From a virus, in the IMG/VR virus record IMGVR_UViG_3300006752_006525, positions 33,320-97,319 of that record: a DNA stretch of 64,000 nucleotides. One strand, 5' to 3'. This document shows positions 1-8,988 of this stretch, piece by piece. Position 1 is the stretch's first letter. Every line of letters begins with the position of its first letter. The notes under the pieces were generated by a model. That model was not told the origin of the DNA, did no database searches, and worked only from the letters and a program-made list of their open reading frames with translations. The position numbers were made by a program, and so were the translations under genes.

Positions 1-1728
1 TTTACAACTAACCTCAATGAAGAAGCCAAGAGCAGTAAGATTGATCCACTGATTGGTAGACATGAAGAAGTCAGCGACCTAGTACACATTCTTGCAAGAC
101 GTAAGAAAAATAATTGTGTAATGGTTGGTGAGCCTGGTACAGGTAAGACTGCTATTGCAGAAGGACTTGCTAAGAAGATTGTTGATGGAGAAGTACCTAA
201 AACTCTCAAGAACAAAGTGGTATACAGTTTAGACTTGGGTGCTATGTTAGCAGGTACTAGATACAGAGGTGACTTTGAAGAACGTATTAAAGGAGTACTT
301 AATGTACTAGAAGCAGACCCAAATGCCATATTGTTTATTGATGAGATACACATGATTATGGGAGCAGGTGCAGGTGGACAAGGTAATGTCGATGCCGCTA
401 ATTTGCTAAAGCCTGTGTTAGGCAGAGGCACAATGCTTACAATAGGTGCTACAACACCAGACGAGTTTGCAGATACTTTTGAGAAGGATAGAGCATTACT
501 TAGACGTTTTGCAAGACTAGACATTGAAGAAACTTCTGTAGAGGACACAAAACTAATTGTACTTGGATTGAAAAAGTATTACGAAGACTTCCATTGTGTT
601 ACATACAACAACGAATTATTAGAACGCAGTGTTGATTTAGTTGACAGGTATCACAAAACAAAACACTTCCCAGACAAAGCAATTGATGTTATCGATGCCG
701 CTGGAGCCGCTGTTAAGTTGCGTGATGAAACACTAGTACAGATGTCAGACTTTGTGAAAGTAATTGCTAAAGTAAGTAAAATTGGTGAAGATGTTATTGA
801 CACTGAAAGCACAAATGCATACAAAGATTTAGATGACAGAATTAAAAATACTGTTTATGGACAAAACGAGGCTGTAGATAAAATTGTAGAAGCCATTCTT
901 GTAAGTAAATCAGGATTGAGAGAACCTCACAAACCAATTGGCAGTTTCTTGTTTGTAGGTCCAACTGGCACAGGTAAAACAGAAACAGCAAGAGCACTGG
1001 CAAAAGAGTTACAGGCAAAACTGGTCAAGTTTGATATGAGTGAATATCAAGAGAGACACAGTGTTGCTAAATTGATTGGTGCTCCTCCTGGATATGTTGG
1101 ACATGCTGAAGGTAAGATGGGACAAGGACAACTTATTGCCGCAGTAGAAGATTCACCTAATTGTGTGTTGCTGTTAGACGAAGTAGAAAAAGCCGCACCA
1201 CAGGTATTGCAAGTATTGTTACAAGTAATGGACGATGGTAAACTTACTGGCAGTATGGGCAAAGAAGTAGACTTCAGTAATGTAGTATTATTAATGACTT
1301 CTAACTTAGGTGCCGCAGAAGCAGAATCTAAAAAGATTGGGTTTGGTGATCAAACAAAAACAAAAGCAGTTGACAAGGCTGTAGAAAAATTCTTTACACC
1401 AGAGTTTAGAAACAGATTGGATTCTGTTGTTAAATTTAACAAACTAGAACCTGAGCAAATGTTACTGATCGTAGATAGATTGCTCAAAGAGACAAACGAA
1501 CTACTACAAACAAACAATTCAACTGTGAGTATTTCGTTAACTGAAAGTGCTAGACAACAATTATCTTTAGATGGTTATGAACCAAGCATGGGTGCAAGAC
1601 CGTTGAAGAGAATATTTGAAGAGAAAATTAAAAAGCCTTTAAGTAAAAAGATATTGTTCGAAGACTTGGAAAATATTACTATCACAGTTGATTGGAATGA
1701 AAGTGAAACCTACTATTTCAACACATGA
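1..1728 (+). CDS. clpA: ClpA/ClpB-like AAA+ unfoldase, 5' end outside the window
   Basis: The reading frame is open from base 1, so the N-terminus is missing. Two AAA+ modules are visible. The first has Walker A GEPGTGKT (near base 130) and Walker B ILFIDEIH. The second has Walker A GPTGTGKT (near base 960) and Walker B VLLLDEVEKA, plus the pore-type segment GAPPGYVGH. The C-terminal FTPEFRNRLD and GARPLKRIFE stretches are typical of Clp/Hsp100 D2 domains. The family unfolds proteins for ClpP or for disaggregation; no ClpP is seen here. The order of motifs fits ClpA better than ClpB because I see no long middle coiled coil. It lies upstream of virion genes, so a role in capsid or host protein remodelling is possible but inferred. 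Confidence 0.9.
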   Translation, partial: FTTNLNEEAKSSKIDPLIGRHEEVSDLVHILARRKKNNCVMVGEPGTGKTAIAEGLAKKIVDGEVPKTLKNKVVYSLDLGAMLAGTRYRGDFEERIKGVLNVLEADPNAILFIDEIHMIMGAGAGGQGNVDAANLLKPVLGRGTMLTIGATTPDEFADTFEKDRALLRRFARLDIEETSVEDTKLIVLGLKKYYEDFHCVTYNNELLERSVDLVDRYHKTKHFPDKAIDVIDAAGAAVKLRDETLVQMSDFVKVIAKVSKIGEDVIDTESTNAYKDLDDRIKNTVYGQNEAVDKIVEAILVSKSGLREPHKPIGSFLFVGPTGTGKTETARALAKELQAKLVKFDMSEYQERHSVAKLIGAPPGYVGHAEGKMGQGQLIAAVEDSPNCVLLLDEVEKAAPQVLQVLLQVMDDGKLTGSMGKEVDFSNVVLLMTSNLGAAEAESKKIGFGDQTKTKAVDKAVEKFFTPEFRNRLDSVVKFNKLEPEQMLLIVDRLLKETNELLQTNNSTVSISLTESARQQLSLDGYEPSMGARPLKRIFEEKIKKPLSKKILFEDLENITITVDWNESETYYFNT

Positions 1729-2362
1729 CATTAAACTGCTTGATGAGAAAAAATACAAAAAGTTTTTATTAGTCCCAAGTTCTAGAGTTTATTACGGCAG
1801 TAAACCTTATAAAGTATCTATAAACGTACTGAAAGACTCAGACGAACTAATAGGTAACAGTCGACGATATCACTGGTGGGCATGGCAGGATTTGATCAAA
1901 GTCATGTGTCTGAATCATGATATCACTGTGAGAACACAGGGCAGATTTCCAAACATGTATCTATTCTTTTCTCATAGAGAAGGCGTAGATCTCTGTATCA
2001 AAAACTATTCTACTAGAATAAATTTTATAGAAGGGCCATTAAGTGATGATCACTTAGAAAAAATATCTGGCCGTAATGATATAATTGTTAGAAGAAATCT
2101 GTTCTACAATCAATATCCAATGAAAGTGAATTGCTGGATGCCCTGGGGTTACGGTAATTATTACAATAGACAAAACGCAGTCAATGAAGTCAGAGAGTAT
2201 GTGAAAGACAATATAGGTTCTGGTAGATTATCAAGTTCCAGATGGAAAGCATCGTTTTTTGCTTCTCCAGATGAGATAAGCGATATCATTCCATTTATTA
2301 AACTTCAGTGGCCTTCACTGAGAATAGAGTACACAGAAATCTATTATCCTGACTCTTTGTGA
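1697..2362 (+). CDS. Hypothetical phage protein, 221 aa
   Basis: The ATG at 1697 overlaps the ClpA-like gene by 32 bases in another frame. An in-frame TTG at 1688 also exists. The product is basic and rich in aromatic residues, with no signal peptide or membrane segment. I recognise no family. Its overlap suggests it is co-translated with the upstream gene. It ends just before a late promoter that starts the next unit. Confidence 0.75.
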   Translation: MKVKPTISTHDIKLLDEKKYKKFLLVPSSRVYYGSKPYKVSINVLKDSDELIGNSRRYHWWAWQDLIKVMCLNHDITVRTQGRFPNMYLFFSHREGVDLCIKNYSTRINFIEGPLSDDHLEKISGRNDIIVRRNLFYNQYPMKVNCWMPWGYGNYYNRQNAVNEVREYVKDNIGSGRLSSSRWKASFFASPDEISDIIPFIKLQWPSLRIEYTEIYYPDSL

Positions 2363-2369
2363 TAAATAG
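2361..2369 (+). promoter_or_regulatory. T4-type late promoter (GATAAATAG)
   Basis: GATAAATAG resembles the T4 late -10 element TATAAATA. It lies about 20 bases before the ATG at 2388, leaving a short leader with an AAGGAG ribosome binding site. The same octamer recurs before other late genes here. Confidence 0.65.
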
Positions 2370-2387
2370 TTACACAAGGAGACACAG

Positions 2388-2552
2388 ATGGCAAAAATAG
2401 TAAGTGAAGCAGTTGTAATTGAAATTAGCAGAATTGCTAAGGAAGATGAGCATTTAGAAACTGCTATCAATGAAGAGATTACTGCTACCATTGAGCAAGT
2501 TGTACAACAACTTGTAGGTGATAGTGCAGTAGTAGAAGTTAAAAACGGATAA
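2388..2552 (+). CDS. Small acidic protein, 54 aa
   Basis: The ATG is preceded by AAGGAGACACAG, a good ribosome binding site, and by a late promoter. The product is acidic and predicted helical, with many Glu, Ala and Ile residues and a C-terminal VVEVKNG. It sits three bases upstream of a virion-type gene and is expressed with it. I recognise no family; a small structural or assembly protein is possible. Confidence 0.65.
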   Translation: MAKIVSEAVVIEISRIAKEDEHLETAINEEITATIEQVVQQLVGDSAVVEVKNG

Positions 2553-2555
2553 GAT

Positions 2556-2969
2556 ATGCCTATTAATAGACGAAGTATTATACTAATGAGTGCCAGTGGC
2601 ACAGAGATGAATCAGTATTCAGACACTGTGAAAGGTGATAGTTACTATGGCTACACTGACGGATACCACACAATTCAAGTAACATACGATCAATTTATAG
2701 GTAGATTGCGAGTACAAGCAACTCTAATGCTAGAGCCAACTGACGACGATTGGTTTGATTTAGTACCTTCCGAGTCAACAGGCACTACATTTAATCCATT
2801 AGGTTACATTCAATACAACGCAAATGACCCAGCAAGTAAGTCAGAAGCATACTCCTTCAAAGGAAATTACGCCTATATACGTATCTACATGGACAGAGAG
2901 CATGTAGGTGACGGCGAAACCTACGATACCTCATACGGACAAGTTAGTCGAATAGTCTTATCTAGTTAA
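2556..2969 (+). CDS. Probable virion structural protein, 137 aa
   Basis: The product is beta-rich, with many Tyr, Thr, Ser and Asp residues, and resembles small structural proteins next to fibre genes in marine T4-like phages. No catalytic motif is visible. It belongs to the late unit started at 2361 and precedes the first long fibre gene. The structural assignment is inferred from composition and context. Confidence 0.65.
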   Translation: MPINRRSIILMSASGTEMNQYSDTVKGDSYYGYTDGYHTIQVTYDQFIGRLRVQATLMLEPTDDDWFDLVPSESTGTTFNPLGYIQYNANDPASKSEAYSFKGNYAYIRIYMDREHVGDGETYDTSYGQVSRIVLSS

Positions 2970-2972
2970 AGT

Positions 2973-2981
2973 GATAAATAG
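2973..2981 (+). promoter_or_regulatory. T4-type late promoter (GATAAATAG)
   Basis: Identical nonamer to the one at 2361, here 33 bases before the start codon of the 1,275-aa fibre gene at 3015. The leader carries GAGATAGGA ahead of the ATG. Confidence 0.65.
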
Positions 2982-3014
2982 TTGTAATATCACTTAAACT
3001 GAGATAGGACATAT

Positions 3015-6000
3015 ATGGCGGCTAATACATTTGTAGAATTAAACGATACCCCTTCTAATTACACTGGTTCAGGTAATAAGTTCCTTGTGGTTAAAGGCGA
3101 CGAGTCGGCTCTTAACTTTACAAACATATCATTAGAAAAAGTCAGCGATGTAAATGTTACAGGTGCATACGTTCCTGTTGGTGGCCAAGTATTACAATAT
3201 AGTTCAGCCGCTAATGAATGGCGAGCAATGGACAATGATCCTTACAGTTTTGGTGCAGGTTTATTAAAGTCAGGCGGTACCATCGATGTTATTGCAAGTG
3301 GTGGTCTAGTTTCAAATGCGTCTGGTGTATATATCCAGGACATAGCAAATGTTGCAGGAACATACGGCAACTCATCAGCAGTCCCTCAGTTTACAGTTAA
3401 TACCAAAGGTCAAATCACAGCAGTAGATTTAGTTGACATTGGTGTTCCTAGTGCAGACGAACTTACAGCAGATTATGTAGGCAACGTTGCAGGCACATCA
3501 GGGCAAATTCGTGTAACAGGTGGCACAGGTAATAATTCAAATGCCACAATAGACTTAGTAGCAACAGGTGTAACAGCCGCAGTATATGGTAATGCTACAC
3601 ATGCTCCTCAAATAACAGTTGACACTTACGGTAGAATATCAAATGTAACAGAGATTGAATTATCAGCAGGTGACGGAAATAGTGTTGCAGGGCTAGGGTA
3701 CAGCAGTATTGCAGTATCTGGACAGACAACTATTGCCGCAGACAAAGTTGAAGATGACTTAACTTTTGTTGCTGGTGATGGCATGTTGATTTCAACTGAT
3801 GCTTCAAATGATTCAATTACATTTAGTATCACAGGAAGTGTAGTAGCAGATGATATTGCACTTGGTCAAATATCAGATGTAAGTATTGGCAGTATCAGTG
3901 ACGGACAAGTTATTAAATGGGATAGTGCAAACAATCAATTTGTACCTCATACATTAGTTGACAACGGTATACTATTAACAGATTTAAGTGGCACCAATGG
4001 TGTTAGTTACGATAACACATCAGGTGAGATATCTTTAGCAACCTCTGGTGCAGTAGCAGGAACATACGGCAATTTATCAAATGTTGCTCAAGTCACAGTA
4101 AATGATAAAGGTATTGTAACAAATATAACAAACGTAAGTTTGTCCACAGGTGTTACTGCAGGTACATATGGTAATGCAACATTAACACCTTCATTTACTA
4201 TTGATGCATCAGGACGTATCACTGACATTGAAGAAGTAAGCAGTGCCAGTTATATTCAAAGTTTAAGTTGGAATACAGCCAACGATGAATTAAGTTTAAG
4301 TGGCGGTGGCAACACAGTTGATTTATCAACATTAAGAAATCCAAGTTTCAGAGGTGTAACAGGACCAGGACAACCTTTAATACTCGCAGAGAATGTAGAA
4401 GACACACTTAATTTTGAGGGTGGCACTGGTATCAGTGTTACAATTAATAGTGTAACTGACACAGTAACAATCAGTGCAACAGGCGATGCGGCTGAAGCAG
4501 ATTTAAGTAACAGCAGTATTTCAGGATTGAGTGATGTGGGTGCAATAGGTGCAATCACAGACGGACAGGCTCTTGTATGGAATGCAAGTTCAGGTGAGTT
4601 CCAGCCAGGCACAGTTGCAGGCAGTTATGGTAATGCCACAGTACAAGCATATTTAGATGCTCAAGGTTACAGCACTACTGATAACGACAGTCAAACATTA
4701 AGTTGGAATGCTGGTTCAAACTCATTGAGTATATCAGGTGGTAACAGTGTTGATCTAAGTGTATTATTAGATAACGTAGATTCACAGGCAATAAGTTTAT
4801 CAGGCAATGTAATTAGTATCACAGGCGATGCTTCAACTGTAGACTTAGGTCCATTGCTAGGCAGTGTTGACAGCAATTATGGTGACAGTAATGTATCAGC
4901 ATATTTGTCAGCACAAGGATACGCAACACAATCTACAATAGTAGCGGCAATAACTGACAGTGCTCCAAGTACGTTAGATACATTAAATGAATTAGCGGCC
5001 GCACTTGGTGACGATCCTAACTTTGCAACCACAACAACAAATGCTATTGCTCTTAAAGCAAACTCAGCAGATTTAGCCACAGTTGCTACAAGTGGTGATT
5101 ATACAGATTTAACAAATAGACCTACAATAGCATTAAGCGGTAGTGACTTATCATATGATGGTACTACATTAGACTTATCAGGTGTAGGCGCAGTAGGACC
5201 TCAGGGTAACATAGGACCAACAGGTGCTACTGGTAATGGAATAACAAACGCAACTGTTAGCAGTGGCGATTTAATTCTAACATATTCAAATACTTCAGTT
5301 CAAAACTTAGGCGACATTACTGGCCCAACTGGTGCAACAGGTCCACAGGGTATACAAGGTAATACAGGACCTACTGGTGCAACAGGACCTCAAGGTGCAA
5401 CAGGACCAGCGGGTGCAGATGGCAGTGATGGAGCAGACGGCAGTAACGGAACGGACGGTGTAGGTGTAACCAACGTAAATTTAGTTGGTGGCAACTTGAT
5501 GTTTACATATTCAAATGTAAGCACACAAGACGTTGGTAATATACAAGGTCCAACAGGTGCTCAAGGACCTGCTGGTAATGACGGAGCCGACGGAGCAGAT
5601 GGTACAAGTATCAGCAGTGGTAGTGTTACAAATGGTGTAATTACTCTCACAATGAGTGATAGCAGTACAATTAATGTATCAGGTAACGTTGAAGGAGCAG
5701 TGGGTGCTACAGGTGCTACTGGACCACAAGGTGTTCAGGGTCCTGCAGGTGCTGACGGAAGTGATGGTGCTACTGGTCCACAGGGTGCTGGCTTAAATGA
5801 TGTAAGTGTTACATCAGCAAGTGCAAGTGGTTCAGGTAGTTTAGCATACAACAGCGGTACTGGTGTATTTACATTTACTCCACCAGACCTAAGTTCATAC
5901 TTAACAAGCGAAACTGATAGTCAAACTTTAACATTAAATAGCACAGCCGGGCAACTGGCAATATCAAGTGGTAACAATGTTGATTTAAGACAAACACAGT

Positions 6001-6842
6001 TCTTATATTCAGCATTAAGTGATTTGCCAAGTGCAAGTTCATATCATGGTGCTATTGCTCATGTACATGCAGAAGGTGCAATGTACTTTGCACACGCCGG
6101 CAACTGGGTTGAACTAGCCAATGCTAGTGATTTATCAACTAACACAGATGCTCAAACATTAAGTTTATCAGGTAACACTGTCACAATCAGTGGTAGTGGT
6201 AGCTCAGTAGACTTAACGCCTATACTAGGAACAAGCGGCGGCGGAGGCGGCATAGCCTTAACAGATTTATCAGCCACAGATGGCGTAGAATATAGCAACG
6301 TAACTGGTGTATTTAATCTAACTGACACAGGTGTAAGTGCTGGCACTTACGGTAGCAGTACACTTGTACCACGAATAACAGTAGATGCCAAGGGTAGAGT
6401 CACATCGGTTACCACTCAAGCAGTAAGTGGCGGAGGTGGCGGTGGCGGATCGGGTGCCACTGTAGAAAGATTCAAATTAAACTACACATCTGCAGGCGCT
6501 CTTGACAGCATCACAGATACCACAGGAGGTATCAGCAGTGTGAGTATTGACAGTGCATCGGGTGGTGATGTCACAGTCGCATTCACAGGATATAATTTCC
6601 CTCCAGCATCTATTATGATATATGGTTATGTGTATGCAAGTAACAAATATCAAATCGCTCCTCTAGAATCATCTATGGGATTGAGAGAAGTTGCAGGCGG
6701 TGGTTCAACAGGTGCACCAAGTTTGTTTGGTGGCATGGGTGTTCCAACAACTAAACTCAGATTACGTGAAGCAGAAACAGGCGCAAGTAGAGGTTTTGGT
6801 ACAACTACACATGCTTGGGTTCAGTTTGTAATGTATGATTAA
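3015..6842 (+). CDS. Long tail fibre protein with collagen-like repeats, 1,275 aa
   Basis: A very long Ser/Thr/Gly-rich beta-type protein. It carries about five copies of a roughly 27-residue motif, A-G-T-Y-G-N-x5-P-x-x-T-V-x-x-x-G-R-I-T. Four stretches of collagen-like Gly-X-Y triplets such as GPTGATGPQG lie near residues 727-742, 769-815, 843-865 and 892-925. A glycine run (near residue 1138) precedes the C-terminal domain. Collagen-like triplets in phage proteins form trimeric fibre shafts, so this is probably a trimeric adhesin or tail fibre whose C-terminus contacts the host. It is transcribed from the late promoter at 2973 and followed by two more structural genes. Confidence 0.85.
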   Translation: MAANTFVELNDTPSNYTGSGNKFLVVKGDESALNFTNISLEKVSDVNVTGAYVPVGGQVLQYSSAANEWRAMDNDPYSFGAGLLKSGGTIDVIASGGLVSNASGVYIQDIANVAGTYGNSSAVPQFTVNTKGQITAVDLVDIGVPSADELTADYVGNVAGTSGQIRVTGGTGNNSNATIDLVATGVTAAVYGNATHAPQITVDTYGRISNVTEIELSAGDGNSVAGLGYSSIAVSGQTTIAADKVEDDLTFVAGDGMLISTDASNDSITFSITGSVVADDIALGQISDVSIGSISDGQVIKWDSANNQFVPHTLVDNGILLTDLSGTNGVSYDNTSGEISLATSGAVAGTYGNLSNVAQVTVNDKGIVTNITNVSLSTGVTAGTYGNATLTPSFTIDASGRITDIEEVSSASYIQSLSWNTANDELSLSGGGNTVDLSTLRNPSFRGVTGPGQPLILAENVEDTLNFEGGTGISVTINSVTDTVTISATGDAAEADLSNSSISGLSDVGAIGAITDGQALVWNASSGEFQPGTVAGSYGNATVQAYLDAQGYSTTDNDSQTLSWNAGSNSLSISGGNSVDLSVLLDNVDSQAISLSGNVISITGDASTVDLGPLLGSVDSNYGDSNVSAYLSAQGYATQSTIVAAITDSAPSTLDTLNELAAALGDDPNFATTTTNAIALKANSADLATVATSGDYTDLTNRPTIALSGSDLSYDGTTLDLSGVGAVGPQGNIGPTGATGNGITNATVSSGDLILTYSNTSVQNLGDITGPTGATGPQGIQGNTGPTGATGPQGATGPAGADGSDGADGSNGTDGVGVTNVNLVGGNLMFTYSNVSTQDVGNIQGPTGAQGPAGNDGADGADGTSISSGSVTNGVITLTMSDSSTINVSGNVEGAVGATGATGPQGVQGPAGADGSDGATGPQGAGLNDVSVTSASASGSGSLAYNSGTGVFTFTPPDLSSYLTSETDSQTLTLNSTAGQLAISSGNNVDLRQTQFLYSALSDLPSASSYHGAIAHVHAEGAMYFAHAGNWVELANASDLSTNTDAQTLSLSGNTVTISGSGSSVDLTPILGTSGGGGGIALTDLSATDGVEYSNVTGVFNLTDTGVSAGTYGSSTLVPRITVDAKGRVTSVTTQAVSGGGGGGGSGATVERFKLNYTSAGALDSITDTTGGISSVSIDSASGGDVTVAFTGYNFPPASIMIYGYVYASNKYQIAPLESSMGLREVAGGGSTGAPSLFGGMGVPTTKLRLREAETGASRGFGTTTHAWVQFVMYD

Positions 6843-6854
6843 TAGGAGATTTGC

Positions 6855-8888
6855 GTGGCTTTGATTAACTACAAGTCTAGTCAAATTAAACTTAACTATC
6901 CAAATAAAGTATTGGCAGTTAATGTAACAAGCATTGCTGGTAGAGACTACTGGCAACATGCCAACGGTTCCAGCGACCCTTGGTACTCAGGTTCAAGTTC
7001 TCCAAAGTATTATCGTTGGGAAATCACATTCACTGTAACTGCACAAGGACACGGTTCTCACTTAACCAGAGATGATAGAACATACAACGGTTTAGATATT
7101 GTTGTAGGTGATTGGGTAGGCAGTGCAACAGCAGGTATTTGTTGTAAAGTAATCAGCATCACAAGTAAAACTTCCACAGAAGTAAGTTGTATTGTAGAAG
7201 ATTGGTTACGTTATAATACTTTTGCAAACTCCACAGGTAATGGTATATTTGGTTTAGGTTCAGCCGCAGTGTTCTCATTGAATGAGAATGGTGTGCCAAT
7301 GCTTGATCCTCTACCAACCACAGTATCCAGTTCATTCTATGCAACTGTGATGAGTAGATTCCAATACTTAAATCCGCAAACAAACTATGTGTTAGAACAA
7401 ACAGCACACGGTTTTGACAAAGGTGATGTTGTAGTAGTTACCAGTAGTGGATTCTCAAAAGCAAATTCAACTACATTAAGTAAAAGTATTGGTGTGGTAA
7501 CAGAGCCTGGTCCAGGACCAGATCAGTTTATGATATTACCTAACAACAGGATCATTGACTTTGAACCACGCATACCAGGAACACAAGGCCAATATGTTTA
7601 TGTAGACACTGATGGTGACTTAACAACCAGCGAAACAGATGCCCCAACATTTTTAGTTATACAACCTGCAATAGAAACTTTACTAGAAGGTGACCAAGAT
7701 GGTCCTGAGATACCTCATGGACATACTGTAACAATAAATGGTTACGACACAGTTATCAGTGCAGGAGCAGGTTCAGGTAATGCAAACGTAAGTGAAATAG
7801 TTTCAAGCATTAACAGTCACACTGCAAATCATAATGTTGTAGCAAGTACAGTTGCAACAAAGACTGTGATAAATTCAGACCCAAGTGGTACAGTGTACGG
7901 ACTCGTAGGTGGCTTTACGCCATTCAGTGCCGCAATAGATAGTGGTAGTGGTAACACAACAATTAATTTTACAACCAATGCCGCAGGTCAAGCCGCATAC
8001 AGTCAAGCAGTTGCTATTCCACAAGACATGGCAACAGACATTAATGCCGCTGGTATTGCAAACTTAACTGCTACATATAATTCAGGTACATTAACATTAA
8101 CAGAAACAAATGGTAATGCTGTTACTATAGTTAATGTAACCAATGATTCTAACAATAATCCTTATGTTGGTGCTGGTAATATATCAGGTTTGCCAGCAAG
8201 TGTAGCCGCACCTGGAACAGAACGTATTAATCTCACACGCAGTGACGGTGGTGAGATATTAATTTTTGAAAGCACAGAATTCTTTAGAGTGAACACAGGT
8301 ATTGCAAGTGGACACACAGGAATGTATCCATTAGCACTCAACGTTGAACAAGGTATCAGAGGTGGTACTGTTAAAGTGGTTGCAGATGTCAGTGCAAGAA
8401 ATGCATTGAATGCACAGGTTGGTGACCAGGCACATGTATTAAGTGCCGACGATGGTGAATGGGCACTGTACTTATATGATGGTTCAAGTTGGGTTAAGAT
8501 ATCTGACAGAGATAGCAGTACAACAGATGCTAGAACACTCACAACAACATTCACAATGCCAGTGGGTGGCTTTGGTGTTAGCACAACAAACTTACTTGGT
8601 AACATATCACCCGGTGGTAAAATTGTTAGTGTTGCTGTAGAAATTAACACAACATTCTCAGGACACAGTGGTGGTGAACCAAACATTGAAGTTGGTACAC
8701 TAGCAGACCCAGATGTGTATTGTGACTCACCAAGTAATGACTTAACTGAAAGTGCAGGTGACACTTTCTTATGTCAACCAGAGTATGTGTGGCCTTCAAC
8801 ACAGACACAAGATTTAGAAGTGAGAGCACGTTGTAATCACTACAATGCAAGTGCTGGAAGTGTCACTGTCATATTAACATACGTTTAA
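6855..8888 (+). CDS. Large virion/tail fibre-associated protein, 677 aa
   Basis: The GTG start at 6855 is preceded by AGGAGA at 6844. The N-terminal 120 residues are Trp/Tyr/Gly-rich. The middle has Thr/Asn/Val-rich beta-type sequence including a GHTVTINGYDT-like segment, and the C-terminal domain is compact and less repetitive. It lies between two fibre genes in a late operon. No enzyme motif is visible. It is likely a fibre, baseplate-associated or head-decoration component; the exact position in the virion cannot be told from sequence. Confidence 0.7.
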   Translation: MALINYKSSQIKLNYPNKVLAVNVTSIAGRDYWQHANGSSDPWYSGSSSPKYYRWEITFTVTAQGHGSHLTRDDRTYNGLDIVVGDWVGSATAGICCKVISITSKTSTEVSCIVEDWLRYNTFANSTGNGIFGLGSAAVFSLNENGVPMLDPLPTTVSSSFYATVMSRFQYLNPQTNYVLEQTAHGFDKGDVVVVTSSGFSKANSTTLSKSIGVVTEPGPGPDQFMILPNNRIIDFEPRIPGTQGQYVYVDTDGDLTTSETDAPTFLVIQPAIETLLEGDQDGPEIPHGHTVTINGYDTVISAGAGSGNANVSEIVSSINSHTANHNVVASTVATKTVINSDPSGTVYGLVGGFTPFSAAIDSGSGNTTINFTTNAAGQAAYSQAVAIPQDMATDINAAGIANLTATYNSGTLTLTETNGNAVTIVNVTNDSNNNPYVGAGNISGLPASVAAPGTERINLTRSDGGEILIFESTEFFRVNTGIASGHTGMYPLALNVEQGIRGGTVKVVADVSARNALNAQVGDQAHVLSADDGEWALYLYDGSSWVKISDRDSSTTDARTLTTTFTMPVGGFGVSTTNLLGNISPGGKIVSVAVEINTTFSGHSGGEPNIEVGTLADPDVYCDSPSNDLTESAGDTFLCQPEYVWPSTQTQDLEVRARCNHYNASAGSVTVILTYV

Positions 8889-8906
8889 TACTTTTCCCTT
8901 AATTTA

Positions 8907-8914
8907 GATAAATA
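8907..8914 (+). promoter_or_regulatory. T4-type late promoter (GATAAATA)
   Basis: GATAAATA followed by TACATAAC, 75 bases before the fibre gene at 8989. The leader is longer than for other late genes and carries TAGGAGATATAA just before the ATG. Confidence 0.55.
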
Positions 8915-8988
8915 TACATAACGTTTAGCTCTTATGGCTGGATGTTATCGATAACACGCAAAAAATACGTATTATATAGGAGATATAA